52,934 nucleotides of DNA from Anaerovorax odorimutans DSM 5092 (GTDB lineage: Bacteria > Bacillota > Clostridia > Peptostreptococcales > Anaerovoracaceae): contig NZ_AUFC01000022.1 of the NCBI RefSeq assembly GCF_000426305.1, positions 1 through 52,934 of the forward strand, read 5' to 3'. Made by a program: the position numbers and the translations under genes. This document shows, piece after piece, positions 8,941 through 17,653 of this stretch (position 1 is its first letter; every line of letters begins with the position of its first letter). A model generated the notes under the pieces. That model made no database searches. It was given only the letters and a program-made list of their open reading frames with translations, and was not told the origin of the DNA.

Positions 8941-10251
8941 ATGAAAAGGAAAGTTGTACAATTTTCAGTAGCATTAATTATTATTAGTGTAGTTATTACA
9001 ACAGTGCTATCGATAAAAAGTAATATAAAAAGTTTTGTTGAAGAAAAAGACAGTGAATTGTTGAATTACTGCAAATTAATAAATAACACTATAGAGGAAG
9101 ATTATGATCAAAATATAACTCCTGATTTAAGTTATTATGCAAAGATTTTCTCTGAGTCTACCGGACAAAGAATTACTTTTATTGATCCAAAAGGAGTTGT
9201 TCTTGGTGATTCAATGGCTGGTGACGATTATAAAAATCTTTCAAATCATTTAGAGCGAAAAGAAGTTCAGGAGTCTCTTAAAACAGGTGAAGGAATGAGT
9301 AACCGTCAAAGTAAAAGTTTTAAGGAGAGTTTTTTATATGTTGCAGCAGCATTAAATCAAAATGATGAAACAGTATTAATTACAAGAGTAGCTATGGAGA
9401 TTAATAGTTTACAGATTATAAGGAATTTTATTATAAAAAGTACATTACTGTATGCGGCGGTTGGTACTATAGTGGCTGTGCTGATTGGTATGTTCTATGC
9501 GGGAAAATTGATGAAGCCTGTATATGAAATGGAAAAACAGCTGGAAATTACTATGGAGGAGAATCGAAAAGCAGAAAATATTAGAAAAGAATTTGTTGCA
9601 AATGTGACCCATGAGCTGAAAACTCCGTTAACATCAATATCAGGTTTTGTCGAAACTCTTCAAGATGGAGCGGCAGAAGACCCTGAAGTGAGAACAAAGT
9701 TTTTAGATATCATTGCAATTGAAGCGGCCAGATTAAAAAGATTAATAGAAGATATTTTAATTATTTCAGACATTGAAAATAAAAGAGAGGTAAATACAAA
9801 TAGTGACATAAATGTAAGAGAAGCCATAGAAGAGACTATAACAACAATAATGCCTATTGTAGATGCAAAGGGTGTAACTGTTAAAACTGATTTTGCATAT
9901 GAAATATATATTGGCGGTAATTATGACAGATTTAAACAACTTATGATGAACCTAATAGAAAACGCTGTAAAATACTCTTATGATGGAGGAGTAGTTACAG
10001 TTACAGCATGTAAAATAGATGGAAAAGTTCGTGTAAGTGTAAAAGATGAAGGTATAGGAATAGCAGAGGAAAATATACCAAGATTATTTGAAAGGTTTTA
10101 CAGAGTTGATAAATCCAGATCTCACAAGGTTGGAGGGACTGGCTTGGGACTAGCTATTGTAAAACATATTGCAGCACTGTTTGAAGCAGAAATCAAGGTA
10201 GAAAGCAAACTAGGTCAAGGATCAACATTCACAGTTATATTTAAAAATTAA
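8941..10251 (+). CDS. phoR: Sensor histidine kinase PhoR
   Basis: A 436-residue membrane kinase. TM1 is about residues 7-24 and TM2 about 163-187, flanking an extracytoplasmic sensor of about 135 residues. A short HAMP-like linker leads to the HisKA domain with His224 (NVTHELKTPL). The ATPase domain has the N box (NLIENAVKYS), G1 (DEGIGI), F box (LFERFYRVD) and G2 (GGTGLGLAIVKH). It presumably phosphorylates PhoP at low phosphate. The start ATG at 8941 has GGGAG about 13 nt upstream, a rather long spacing. The gene is followed by a strong terminator, so phoPR and pst are separate units. Confidence 0.9.
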   Translation: MKRKVVQFSVALIIISVVITTVLSIKSNIKSFVEEKDSELLNYCKLINNTIEEDYDQNITPDLSYYAKIFSESTGQRITFIDPKGVVLGDSMAGDDYKNLSNHLERKEVQESLKTGEGMSNRQSKSFKESFLYVAAALNQNDETVLITRVAMEINSLQIIRNFIIKSTLLYAAVGTIVAVLIGMFYAGKLMKPVYEMEKQLEITMEENRKAENIRKEFVANVTHELKTPLTSISGFVETLQDGAAEDPEVRTKFLDIIAIEAARLKRLIEDILIISDIENKREVNTNSDINVREAIEETITTIMPIVDAKGVTVKTDFAYEIYIGGNYDRFKQLMMNLIENAVKYSYDGGVVTVTACKIDGKVRVSVKDEGIGIAEENIPRLFERFYRVDKSRSHKVGGTGLGLAIVKHIAALFEAEIKVESKLGQGSTFTVIFKN

Positions 10252-10268
10252 TTAAAGAACAAATAGCA

Positions 10269-10329
10269 ATACTTCCCCTTAGGGCAGACAGCAGAAAAAA
10301 CTGTTTGTCATAAGGAGAAGTATTTTTTT
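10269..10329 (+). terminator. Terminator after phoR
   Basis: ATACTTCCCCTTA / TAAGGAGAAGTAT with an inner CAGACAG / CTGTTTG stem, then TTTTTTT. Confidence 0.9.
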
Positions 10330-10476
10330 GTGTGCAGTATCTTTCGATATTACAATAATTTAAAAATTAAATAAACACTTGCAGAAACCGAGTCTGTTTA
10401 ATTGACAATATTGCTAATTATGTAAATTGCTTATTTTGTTGATGTATATAAAAATATTGAGATTTATGAAACATAC

Positions 10477-10515
10477 TTAACATGAATTTAACAATTGCTT
10501 TATACATGTTTAACA
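10477..10515 (+). promoter_or_regulatory. PHO box: four 11-bp-period direct repeats
   Basis: TTAACA at 10477, 10488 and 10510, with TTTATA at 10499, are all spaced exactly 11 bp. This is the known PhoP-box pattern of Firmicutes (TTAACA-like hexamers separated by 5 bp). A TATTAT -10-like hexamer lies at 10525-10530 with no obvious -35, as expected for a PhoP-activated promoter of pstS. Confidence 0.85.
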
Positions 10516-10572
10516 TTTTTTAATTATTATTTAAAAAGTAAAAGAAAATTAATAAAGAAAGAAGGATTAAAT

Positions 10573-11421
10573 TTGAAGAAAATATTGGTAATCTGTTTAA
10601 TTTGTATATTTACTTTTACTATCATGTCAGGATGTGATAATTCGAAAAATACTCAAAATGATATTGAAAAAAATGTTGTAATTGTAGGTTCTACATCAGT
10701 ACAGCCGTTGTCAGAATCTTTAGCTGAAGCCTTTATGAAAAAAAACAGGAATATATCTATAGTAATAAAGGGAGGCGGATCGGCTCAGGGCGTTAAAGCA
10801 ATCCAGCAAAAAAATGCAGATTTAGGAGCTTTATCAAGAGAAGTAAAAGATGAGGAAAGTTCTTATATTACAGAAGAGTTTATTATTGCAAGTGATGGTG
10901 TTGCAGTTATAACTCATTCTTCAAATAATGTAGATAATATGTCAATTGATCAAATTAAAAAAATTTATACAGGAGAAATTAAAAATTGGAAAGAAGTAGG
11001 AGGAAATGATGCTCCTATTATAGTTGTAACAAGAGAAATGGGCTCGGGAACAAGAGCTTCTTTTTCAGAAATAACAGGCATACTTACAAAAAACAATTCA
11101 GGAGAAGAAGTTGACGAAACTACTAAAAGTGCACTTATTCAAAATTCAACTGAAGCTGTAAAAAAGGCGGTTGCAGAAACACCTAATTCCATTGGATATA
11201 TATCTTTAGGGTCTTTGGGTGATAGCGTAAAGGCACTTCGCATTGAAGGAAAAGAGCCAAGTAGAGAAAATGTAATAGATGGAGAATATAAAATTTCAAG
11301 ACCGTTTATTTATATAGCAGGTAATGAAATAAGTTCCGAATCACAAAAATTTATACAATATATTTTAAGTGAAGATGGACAACATTTAGTTGAAGAGATG
11401 GGATTTATTCCGGTAATATAA
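10573..11421 (+). CDS. pstS: Phosphate ABC transporter substrate-binding lipoprotein PstS
   Basis: A 282-residue high-affinity phosphate-binding protein. A signal peptide of about 20 residues ends in lipobox MSGC (Cys21), so it is membrane-anchored outside. The phosphate-binding motifs are VGSTSVQPL near the start and EMGSGTRASF in the middle. The chosen start is TTG at 10573, preceded by AAAGAAGGA and giving a perfect KKILVICLIC signal peptide; the longer reading frame from 10495 would run through the PHO box. It is the first gene of pstSCAB-phoU. Confidence 0.95.
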   Translation: MKKILVICLICIFTFTIMSGCDNSKNTQNDIEKNVVIVGSTSVQPLSESLAEAFMKKNRNISIVIKGGGSAQGVKAIQQKNADLGALSREVKDEESSYITEEFIIASDGVAVITHSSNNVDNMSIDQIKKIYTGEIKNWKEVGGNDAPIIVVTREMGSGTRASFSEITGILTKNNSGEEVDETTKSALIQNSTEAVKKAVAETPNSIGYISLGSLGDSVKALRIEGKEPSRENVIDGEYKISRPFIYIAGNEISSESQKFIQYILSEDGQHLVEEMGFIPVI

Positions 11422-11485
11422 AAATCTTAAGTATATAAATTTGCAGCTTAGTATTTAATTTGTAAATTAGAAAATAGGGGAATTC

Positions 11486-12376
11486 ATGAAAAAATATGAA
11501 AAAGTAATAGAAAAATTAATATTAATCTCAGCAATGATAGCGACAATTTCTGTTGCTTTAATTACTGTTTTTATATTTCAATCTGGTATTTCAGTAATAG
11601 CTGATTATGGTGTAATTAATTTTATATTTGGAACAGAATGGTCACCTGGAAGCGGTATATATGGTATATTTCCGCTAATTGCAGGTACTTTATCCGTAAC
11701 TCTTGGATCTTTAATAATAGGAATCCCGACGGGAATTGCATGTGCAATTTTCTTGTCAGAAATTTTACCTAAGAAGTTCTCAAAATATTTTAAATCAGCA
11801 ATAGAATTGCTTGCAGGAATTCCATCTGTGGTGTATGGATTCTTTGGATTGGTCGTGCTTGTTCCAGCTATCAGAACTTATATAGTACCGATTTTTCAAA
11901 AATTTAATCCTAATGTAGCTCCTACAGGTTTCAGTATTTTAGCAGGTGCAATAATTTTAGCAATTATGATTCTTCCTACTATTGTAAGTATATCAGAAAA
12001 TGCTATTGCTGCCGTTCCCATAGAATATAAAGAAGCTTCACTAGCCCTTGGAGCTAATAAGAGGGAAACTATATTAAAGATCATAATACCCGCTGCCAAA
12101 TCAGGGATCATATCTTCGATTATATTAGGGATGGGAAGGGCCATAGGTGAAACCATGGCGGTACTTCTTATTACTGGCAACATGGCGAAAGTACCATCAA
12201 GCATATTAGATCCTGTAGCAACTCTTACAGGAACAATAGCAATGGAGATGAGCTATGCACCTCCGTCTCATCAAAAGGCATTATTTGCAGTAGGTATAGT
12301 ATTATTTGTTATAATTATGCTACTTAATGTTATTGCCCAATTAAGTGTAAAAGGTTTAGGAGGAAAAAGAAATTAA
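11486..12376 (+). CDS. pstC: Phosphate ABC transporter permease PstC
   Basis: A 296-residue permease with about six membrane helices. The BPD_transp_1 coupling region reads EYKEASLALGANKRETILKIIIP, and the conserved GRAIGETMAVLLITGN follows. AGGGGA precedes the ATG. It abuts pstA with no gap, consistent with a single transcript. Confidence 0.95.
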   Translation: MKKYEKVIEKLILISAMIATISVALITVFIFQSGISVIADYGVINFIFGTEWSPGSGIYGIFPLIAGTLSVTLGSLIIGIPTGIACAIFLSEILPKKFSKYFKSAIELLAGIPSVVYGFFGLVVLVPAIRTYIVPIFQKFNPNVAPTGFSILAGAIILAIMILPTIVSISENAIAAVPIEYKEASLALGANKRETILKIIIPAAKSGIISSIILGMGRAIGETMAVLLITGNMAKVPSSILDPVATLTGTIAMEMSYAPPSHQKALFAVGIVLFVIIMLLNVIAQLSVKGLGGKRN

Positions 12377-13204
12377 ATGAAAATAAAGAATATAATTTTT
12401 TATGCAATATTGGGTATTTTGGCATTACTCACACTTGCAACACTGATTTTAATTGTTGGATATTTATTAATAAATGGATTGCCTCATATTAATATGGAAT
12501 TTTTGACACAAGATCCTAAAATGATGGGAAAAGAAGGCGGAATTTTTACTATTATAGTCGGAACTATATATGTTACCTTGGTAGCAATTATAATTTCTAC
12601 GCCAATAGGAATTGCAGCAGCTGTATACTATACCGAATATGCAAAAGAAGGAATAATTGTCCAAATTATTCGGTTTTTCACAGAAATACTTGCAGGTATT
12701 CCTTCGGTTATATTCGGTTTATTCGGATTTGCATTTTTCGTAGTATTTCTTGGTATGGGTTGGTCGGTTATTTCGGGAGGTCTTACATTAGCAATTATGA
12801 TTTTACCTACTCTTATAAGAGCTACAGAGGAGTCTTTAAAGACTGTTCCCATGTCATATAGAGAAGGAAGTTTATCCCTTGGAGCAACTAAATGGCAGAC
12901 TATTGTAAAAGTAATTATACCATGCTGTAAGAATGGCATTTTAACCGGCATGATTTTGGGAATTGGAAGAGCTATAGGGGAAACAGCAGCTGTTATGCTT
13001 ACTGTAGGCGGTGCATTAAAATTACCTACCTCATTATTTGATTCAACGAGAACCATGTCAGTACATTTATATATGTTGTCTTCAGAAGGATTATCTCAAG
13101 AGAAGACTTTTGCTACAGGTGCATTGCTAATTATAATTGTATTAATTATTAACACTACGGCAAACTTTATTAGTAGCAGGCTAGGAGGAAACAATGGAAA
13201 CTAA
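12377..13204 (+). CDS. pstA: Phosphate ABC transporter permease PstA
   Basis: A 275-residue permease partner of PstC. It shows the same fold markers: [20 protein letters not shown] as the ATPase-contact loop and [17 protein letters not shown]. It begins immediately after the pstC stop and overlaps pstB by 11 nt. The AGGAGG for pstB lies in its last codons. Confidence 0.95.
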   Translation: MKIKNIIFYAILGILALLTLATLILIVGYLLINGLPHINMEFLTQDPKMMGKEGGIFTIIVGTIYVTLVAIIISTPIGIAAAVYYTEYAKEGIIVQIIRFFTEILAGIPSVIFGLFGFAFFVVFLGMGWSVISGGLTLAIMILPTLIRATEESLKTVPMSYREGSLSLGATKWQTIVKVIIPCCKNGILTGMILGIGRAIGETAAVMLTVGGALKLPTSLFDSTRTMSVHLYMLSSEGLSQEKTFATGALLIIIVLIINTTANFISSRLGGNNGN

Positions 13205-13949
13205 ATTTAAAATTAAAAATTTAAATCTATATTATGGAAACTTTCAGGCATTGATGAATATAGATATGGAGATTTATGAAAATAAAATAACTGCATTGAT
13301 CGGTCCTTCGGGCTGCGGAAAATCTACGTTCCTAAGAACATTAAATAGAATGAATGATTTAATACCTAATGTAAGTATTGAAGGGACAATAAAGCTTGAT
13401 AATAAGGATATATACAATAAGGACTATGATTTAATTGAACTTAGAAAACGTGTAGGTATGGTATTTCAAAAACCTAATCCATTCCCTAAAACTATTTATG
13501 ATAATATTGTGTATGGACCTAAAATACATGGAGTTAAAGATAAAGAAAAACTTGACTATATAGTAGAAAGAACATTAAAGGAAGTAGCCCTCTGGGATGA
13601 AACTAAAGATAGACTTCATAAATCTGCACTTGGGCTTTCAGGAGGACAGCAGCAAAGGCTGTGTATAGCAAGATGTCTTGCAGTGGAACCTGAAGTTATA
13701 CTTATGGATGAACCCACATCAGCCCTTGATCCTGTGTCAACTTCAAAAATAGAAGGTCTTTTAGAAGAACTTACAGAAAAATATACAATTGTAATTGTTA
13801 CCCATAATATGCAGCAAGCAGGAAGAGTTTCAGATTATACTTCATTTTTCTTAAATGGTAAAGTTATTGAAAACGATAAAACAGAAGTAATTTTTTCAAA
13901 CCCAAAAGATAAGAAAACAGAGGATTATATAACAGGAAGGTTTGGTTAA
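13194..13949 (+). CDS. pstB: Phosphate ABC transporter ATPase PstB
   Basis: A 251-residue ATPase. Walker A is GPSGCGKS (37-44), the signature is LSGGQQQRL, and Walker B is [13 protein letters not shown], followed by the H-loop His (VTHN). The PstB-specific [15 protein letters not shown]-loop stretch is present. It drives phosphate import with PstS/C/A. Confidence 0.96.
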   Translation: METKFKIKNLNLYYGNFQALMNIDMEIYENKITALIGPSGCGKSTFLRTLNRMNDLIPNVSIEGTIKLDNKDIYNKDYDLIELRKRVGMVFQKPNPFPKTIYDNIVYGPKIHGVKDKEKLDYIVERTLKEVALWDETKDRLHKSALGLSGGQQQRLCIARCLAVEPEVILMDEPTSALDPVSTSKIEGLLEELTEKYTIVIVTHNMQQAGRVSDYTSFFLNGKVIENDKTEVIFSNPKDKKTEDYITGRFG

Positions 13950-13959
13950 GGAGGTTAAT

Positions 13960-14622
13960 ATGACGGCGAGACCACAAATGGATTACGAAATATCTGTAAT
14001 TACAGATGAACTTTTAGATATGACACAATTGGTTAAAGAATCAATTATTAATGCTTCTAAATCCTTAGAAGAGAAAGATTCTCAGTTAGCTAGAAGCATA
14101 ATTGACAATGATGAACAAATTGATGACATTGAAGATGCTATTAATGATAAATGTCTTAAATTTTTAGCTACACAACAACCTTTGGCAGGTGATTTAAGGT
14201 ACTGCATTTCAATTATGAAAATGGTAAGGGATTTAGAAAGAATAGGGGATCATTGTGAAGATATTGCAAAATATACCCTTAGATTTGAGAATGAAGAATA
14301 TATGAAAGAATTGATTGATATACCAAGGATGGCAGATATGGCGGCCAAAATGGTAAAAAATGCAATTGATGCTTTTGTAAATAAAGATCTGAGACTTGCC
14401 AGAAAAGTTTGGAAAGCAGATGAAGAGGTTGATGAAATGTTCAGAAATATTTATGATGAACTTTTAGATATAGCAGATAATGATTCTACAAAGACAAAAC
14501 AAAGTATTATGTTCTTATTTATTGCAGCTCATTTGGAAAGAATTGCGGATTATGGTACAAACATTTGCGAAGAAACAGTATTTGTTATGGAAGGCAATTA
14601 TGAAATGGAAAAACAAATATAA
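13960..14622 (+). CDS. phoU: Phosphate signalling regulator PhoU
   Basis: A 220-residue all-helical protein made of two similar three-helix repeats, each with the metal-binding DxxRIGDH/ERIADYG type motif (MVRDLERIGDHCEDIA and HLERIADYGTNICEE). It represses PhoR signalling and limits Pst activity. The ATG at 13960 follows AAGGAGG just after the pstB stop; a TTG at 13942 is in frame but has no ribosome site. Confidence 0.94.
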   Translation: MTARPQMDYEISVITDELLDMTQLVKESIINASKSLEEKDSQLARSIIDNDEQIDDIEDAINDKCLKFLATQQPLAGDLRYCISIMKMVRDLERIGDHCEDIAKYTLRFENEEYMKELIDIPRMADMAAKMVKNAIDAFVNKDLRLARKVWKADEEVDEMFRNIYDELLDIADNDSTKTKQSIMFLFIAAHLERIADYGTNICEETVFVMEGNYEMEKQI

Positions 14623-14643
14623 ATAAATGATAGGATATAAAAA

Positions 14644-14690
14644 ATATACACCAAGAAATTAAAACTCTTGGTGTATATTTATATTATTTT
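14644..14690 (+). terminator. Terminator of the pst-phoU operon
   Basis: Perfect 12-bp arms ATATACACCAAG / CTTGGTGTATAT, then TTATATTATTTTG. Confidence 0.85.
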
Positions 14691-14931
14691 GTTATATATA
14701 ATTATAATTTACTAAGGAAACATGAATAAAAGCATTAAGATTTAAGATTAATAAAATTATCAGTGACATAAATAGCGATTTTTAATTAAAAATTTGATAA
14801 AAATAAATATATATTATTTGTTATTAAAAGAGATAATTTAACAAAAAATATGAAGTGAAAAACTATTCTTTTATTTAGGTTTAAAATATATAAAAAATAT
14901 TTAAAATATGAAATAAAAATTTAAAAAAGCC
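14691..14931. other. AT-rich intergenic region, nothing recognised
   Basis: About 240 bp of nearly pure A/T between the pst terminator and the amino-acid transporter promoter. No gene, RNA motif or repeat was recognised. Confidence 0.5.
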
Positions 14932-14972
14932 TTGAATATAAACCTAATGTAATGTATATTCATACAATGAAT
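14932..14972 (+). promoter_or_regulatory. Promoter of amino-acid ABC operon with palindrome
   Basis: TTGAAT (14932-14937), 17-bp spacer, TATATT (14955-14960). A palindrome ATTCAT-ACA-ATGAAT (14958-14972) overlaps the -10 and start point and is a candidate repressor site. Its arms resemble ArgR half-sites (TGAAT/ATTCA), but the spacing differs. Confidence 0.65.
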
Positions 14973-15043
14973 GGTTTTAAATTATAAACTTGAAATACCA
15001 AAAAATGTAAAGAAGAAATTCTTAAAGAAAGAAGGAAAGAGAA

Positions 15044-15862
15044 ATGAAAAATAAAAAAATATTGGTATTATTATTAGTACTTGCAATGGTATTTTCCTTT
15101 GCGGCATGTGGTGAGTCAGCTGATAATGGTGATGCAGATAAAGATAATGGAGCTGCAGATAAAAATACAGAAATCCCTACGTATATTGCGGCAACTGAAC
15201 CTACATTCCCGCCATTTGATACAACAGATGAAGACGGAAATATTGTTGGGTTTGATATGGATTTAATGAATGCTATTGGAGAAGATCAAGGATTTAAAGT
15301 TAAATATAAAGCGTTTGAATTTGATGCTTTAATTCCTACTGTACAAGCAGGTAATGCCGAAATAATCACAGCAGGTATGAATGCAGAAGATCCGGAACGT
15401 CAGGCAAAAGTTGATTTTTCAAATACTTACTATGATTCAGGTCTTGTGGTTATTGTAAAAGAAGATAATAATACTATTAAAGGTATTGATGATTTGACAA
15501 AAGATATGAAAGTGGCAAGTCAAATTGGTACAACAGGTGCTGATAAGGTAAATGAATTACATGATGATGGTAAAATAAAAGAGGCTGTTATTTTAAACGG
15601 ATTTGATACTTGTATGCTTCAGCTTATAAACGGAGATGTTTCAGCAGTTATAATTGACCAGCCTGTAGGTAAAACATATCTGAAAAAACAACCTGGTAAA
15701 TGTAAGATTGTAGGAGATGTTTTAAATGCAGAATCTTATGGATTTGCTGTTAAGAAAGGTAATAAAGAACTACTTGATAAAATCAACACAGGATTGCAGA
15801 ATATGATAGATAACGGTACGTACGATGAACTGTTTACTAAATGGTTTGAAGGCGAAGAATAA
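15044..15862 (+). CDS. Amino-acid ABC transporter substrate-binding lipoprotein
   Basis: A 272-residue family 3 extracellular solute-binding protein. The signal peptide ends at lipobox FAAC (Cys22), followed by a low-complexity Asp/Asn/Ala linker (23-43). The SBP_bac_3 fold begins YIAATEPTFPPFDT, with the signature GFDMDLMNAIG. It captures a polar amino acid, or possibly cystine, and delivers it to the permease and ATPase encoded downstream. Substrate specificity cannot be read from sequence. AGGAAAGAG precedes the ATG. Confidence 0.93.
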   Translation: MKNKKILVLLLVLAMVFSFAACGESADNGDADKDNGAADKNTEIPTYIAATEPTFPPFDTTDEDGNIVGFDMDLMNAIGEDQGFKVKYKAFEFDALIPTVQAGNAEIITAGMNAEDPERQAKVDFSNTYYDSGLVVIVKEDNNTIKGIDDLTKDMKVASQIGTTGADKVNELHDDGKIKEAVILNGFDTCMLQLINGDVSAVIIDQPVGKTYLKKQPGKCKIVGDVLNAESYGFAVKKGNKELLDKINTGLQNMIDNGTYDELFTKWFEGEE

Positions 15863-15898
15863 TTAATGGATTACAATAGTTAGATTGGAGTAGCTAAT

Positions 15899-16579
15899 TT
15901 GGAAATTTTGGAACTTTACTTAAAAGGAATAACGGTTGCATTAAAAGGTATACCTATTACTATTGGTGTCAGTTTGGTGGCAGTGTTTATAGGAGTATTG
16001 TTAGGCTTGATTATAGCTTTGCAAAAGATGTCCAAGTTTAAGATTGTAAGATGGCCGGCTAATGTATATGTTGAAGTTTTCAGAGGAACGCCTCTTATTG
16101 TACAGGCATTAATTTTAGCTTATGGAGTGCCACAGCTCTTACAGTCTAACGATATTCCTTTTAAATGGCCATATCTAATTATTCCGGCTATTATAGTATG
16201 TGGTCTCAATAGCGCGGCATATGTGGCTGAAGTTATTAGAAGCGGACTTCAAGCAGTAGATAAAGGGCAAATGGAGGCAGCCAGATCATTAGGAATGAGT
16301 AAAGGCATGGCTATGAAATTGATTATCATTCCTCAGGCATTTAGAATTATTTTACCTGCTTTGGGAAATGAGTTGATTACTTTAATAAAAGAAACAGCAG
16401 TATTATCTTATGTTGGAGTTGTGGAAATTTTAAGAAGAGGAACTTTATGGAATGCATCTTCGTTTGAAACGTTTCCTGCATATGTAGGTGTTGCTATTGT
16501 CTATTTATTGTTGACTATTCCTCTATCTAGAATAGTTGCTTACGCAGAAGGGAGGATGGCACAAAGTGATAGAAGTTAA
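15899..16579 (+). CDS. Polar amino-acid ABC transporter permease
   Basis: A 226-residue permease of the HisM/GlnP family with about five helices. The N-terminal [20 protein letters not shown] and FRGTPLIVQ motifs are typical, and the ATPase-contact loop is [23 protein letters not shown]. The start is TTG at 15899 after TTGGAG. Its 3' end overlaps the ATPase start by 14 nt. Confidence 0.93.
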   Translation: MEILELYLKGITVALKGIPITIGVSLVAVFIGVLLGLIIALQKMSKFKIVRWPANVYVEVFRGTPLIVQALILAYGVPQLLQSNDIPFKWPYLIIPAIIVCGLNSAAYVAEVIRSGLQAVDKGQMEAARSLGMSKGMAMKLIIIPQAFRIILPALGNELITLIKETAVLSYVGVVEILRRGTLWNASSFETFPAYVGVAIVYLLLTIPLSRIVAYAEGRMAQSDRS

Positions 16580-17282
16580 AGGATTAAAAAAAAGCTTTGG
16601 AAATCTTCATGTTCTAAAAGGAATTGACGAAGTTATTTCAGATAAAGAAGTGGTTTGCGTCATTGGTCCTTCTGGTTCAGGGAAAAGTACCTTTTTAAGG
16701 TGTATAAATCTTTTAGAAGTACCTACTGAAGGAAGTATTAAGATAGACGGAAAATTAGTTGAATTAAATGGAATTAATGAAACTAGAAAGAAAATGGGAA
16801 TGGTTTTTCAAAACTTTAACCTGTTTCCCCATATGAATACATTAGATAATGTGGCAATTGGACCGATAAAGGTTAACAATGTTCCAAAAGCAAAAGCATA
16901 TGAGGAAGCTATGGAACTTTTAAAAATGGTTGGTCTTTCAGATAAAGCAAAAGTATATCCATCATCTCTTTCGGGAGGACAAAAACAGAGAGTTGCAATA
17001 GCAAGAGCCCTTGCTATGAAACCGGAAATTATGCTATTTGATGAACCCACCTCAGCACTTGATCCTGAAATGGTAGGAGAAGTATTAGAGGTTATGCGTA
17101 ATTTAGCGCATAATGGTATGACAATGATAATTGTAACTCACGAAATGGGGTTTGCAAGAGAAGTTTCAAACAGAGTTTTGTTTATGGATGAAGGCATAAT
17201 TGTTGAGAAGGGTAGTCCAGACCAAATTTTTGGAGATCCACAAAATGAAAGAACGAAAAGTTTTTTAAGCAAGGTTTTATAA
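16566..17282 (+). CDS. Polar amino-acid ABC transporter ATPase
   Basis: A 238-residue GlnQ-type ATPase. It has Walker [11 protein letters not shown]-loop [11 protein letters not shown], signature [17 protein letters not shown] and Walker [15 protein letters not shown] start at the GTG at 16566, which gives the family-typical [18 protein letters not shown] lies upstream inside the permease gene. The stop codon lies inside the terminator hairpin. Confidence 0.94.
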   Translation: MIEVKGLKKSFGNLHVLKGIDEVISDKEVVCVIGPSGSGKSTFLRCINLLEVPTEGSIKIDGKLVELNGINETRKKMGMVFQNFNLFPHMNTLDNVAIGPIKVNNVPKAKAYEEAMELLKMVGLSDKAKVYPSSLSGGQKQRVAIARALAMKPEIMLFDEPTSALDPEMVGEVLEVMRNLAHNGMTMIIVTHEMGFAREVSNRVLFMDEGIIVEKGSPDQIFGDPQNERTKSFLSKVL

Positions 17283-17295
17283 CCTTGCTTTTTTA
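17267..17295 (+). terminator. Terminator of amino-acid ABC operon
   Basis: AAGCAAGGTT-TTAT-AACCTTGCTT followed by TTTT; it contains the stop codon of the ATPase gene. Confidence 0.9.
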
Positions 17296-17298
17296 TGG

Positions 17299-17600
17299 TA
17301 TAATGATTTCTATGATTGAAACAGCGTTGCTGCAAGGTGAAAATCATTGAAACATGCTTGATAATTTGTGTCATGTTATAATGATTCCAAAGATTGAGCC
17401 AGCGTTGCTGAGAGGAAGGAATCATTGAAACATGCTTGATAATTTGTGTCATGTTATAATGGTTCCAAAGATTGAGCCAGCGTTGCTGTAAGGAAGGAAC
17501 CATTGAAACATGCTTGATAACTTGTGTCATGTTATAATGATTTCTATGATTGAGACAGCGTTGCTGCAATGAGTGAATTGTTGAATCATAAAATATTTAT
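17299..17600. repeat. Four tandem 78-bp repeats with conserved nested hairpins
   Basis: Units begin with TATAATG at 17299, 17377, 17455 and 17533, an exact 78-bp period; the fourth is partial and divergent. Each unit holds an outer stem (for example AATGATTCC / GGAATCATT in unit 2), a nested CAGC-GTT-GCTG hairpin, and a second stem AACATG / CATGTT. The outer stem co-varies: unit 3 has AATGGTTCC / GGAACCATT and unit 1 has AATGATTT / AAATCATT. That suggests selection on structure in RNA or single-stranded DNA. The minus strand is open across the array in 26-codon repeats, but without a ribosome site. Confidence 0.9.
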
Positions 17601-17653
17601 ACTAAATGATATAGTAATTTTGCAAATTAATTAAGAAAATAAAAGGAGGTACT

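Noticed and set aside
11896-13056. Long minus-strand frames opposite pstC and pstA
   Set aside because: They are shadows of membrane-protein genes with clear family motifs on the plus strand and have no ribosome sites.
17138-17569. Minus-strand reading frame with 26-residue repeats across the tandem array
   Set aside because: It needs a TTG start without a ribosome site and runs antisense into the ABC ATPase gene and its terminator. The repeat length being a multiple of three explains the open frame, while stem covariation points to structure.
17299-17600. CRISPR array
   Set aside because: The units are near-identical over the full 78 bp, so there are no unique spacers, and no cas genes are present.
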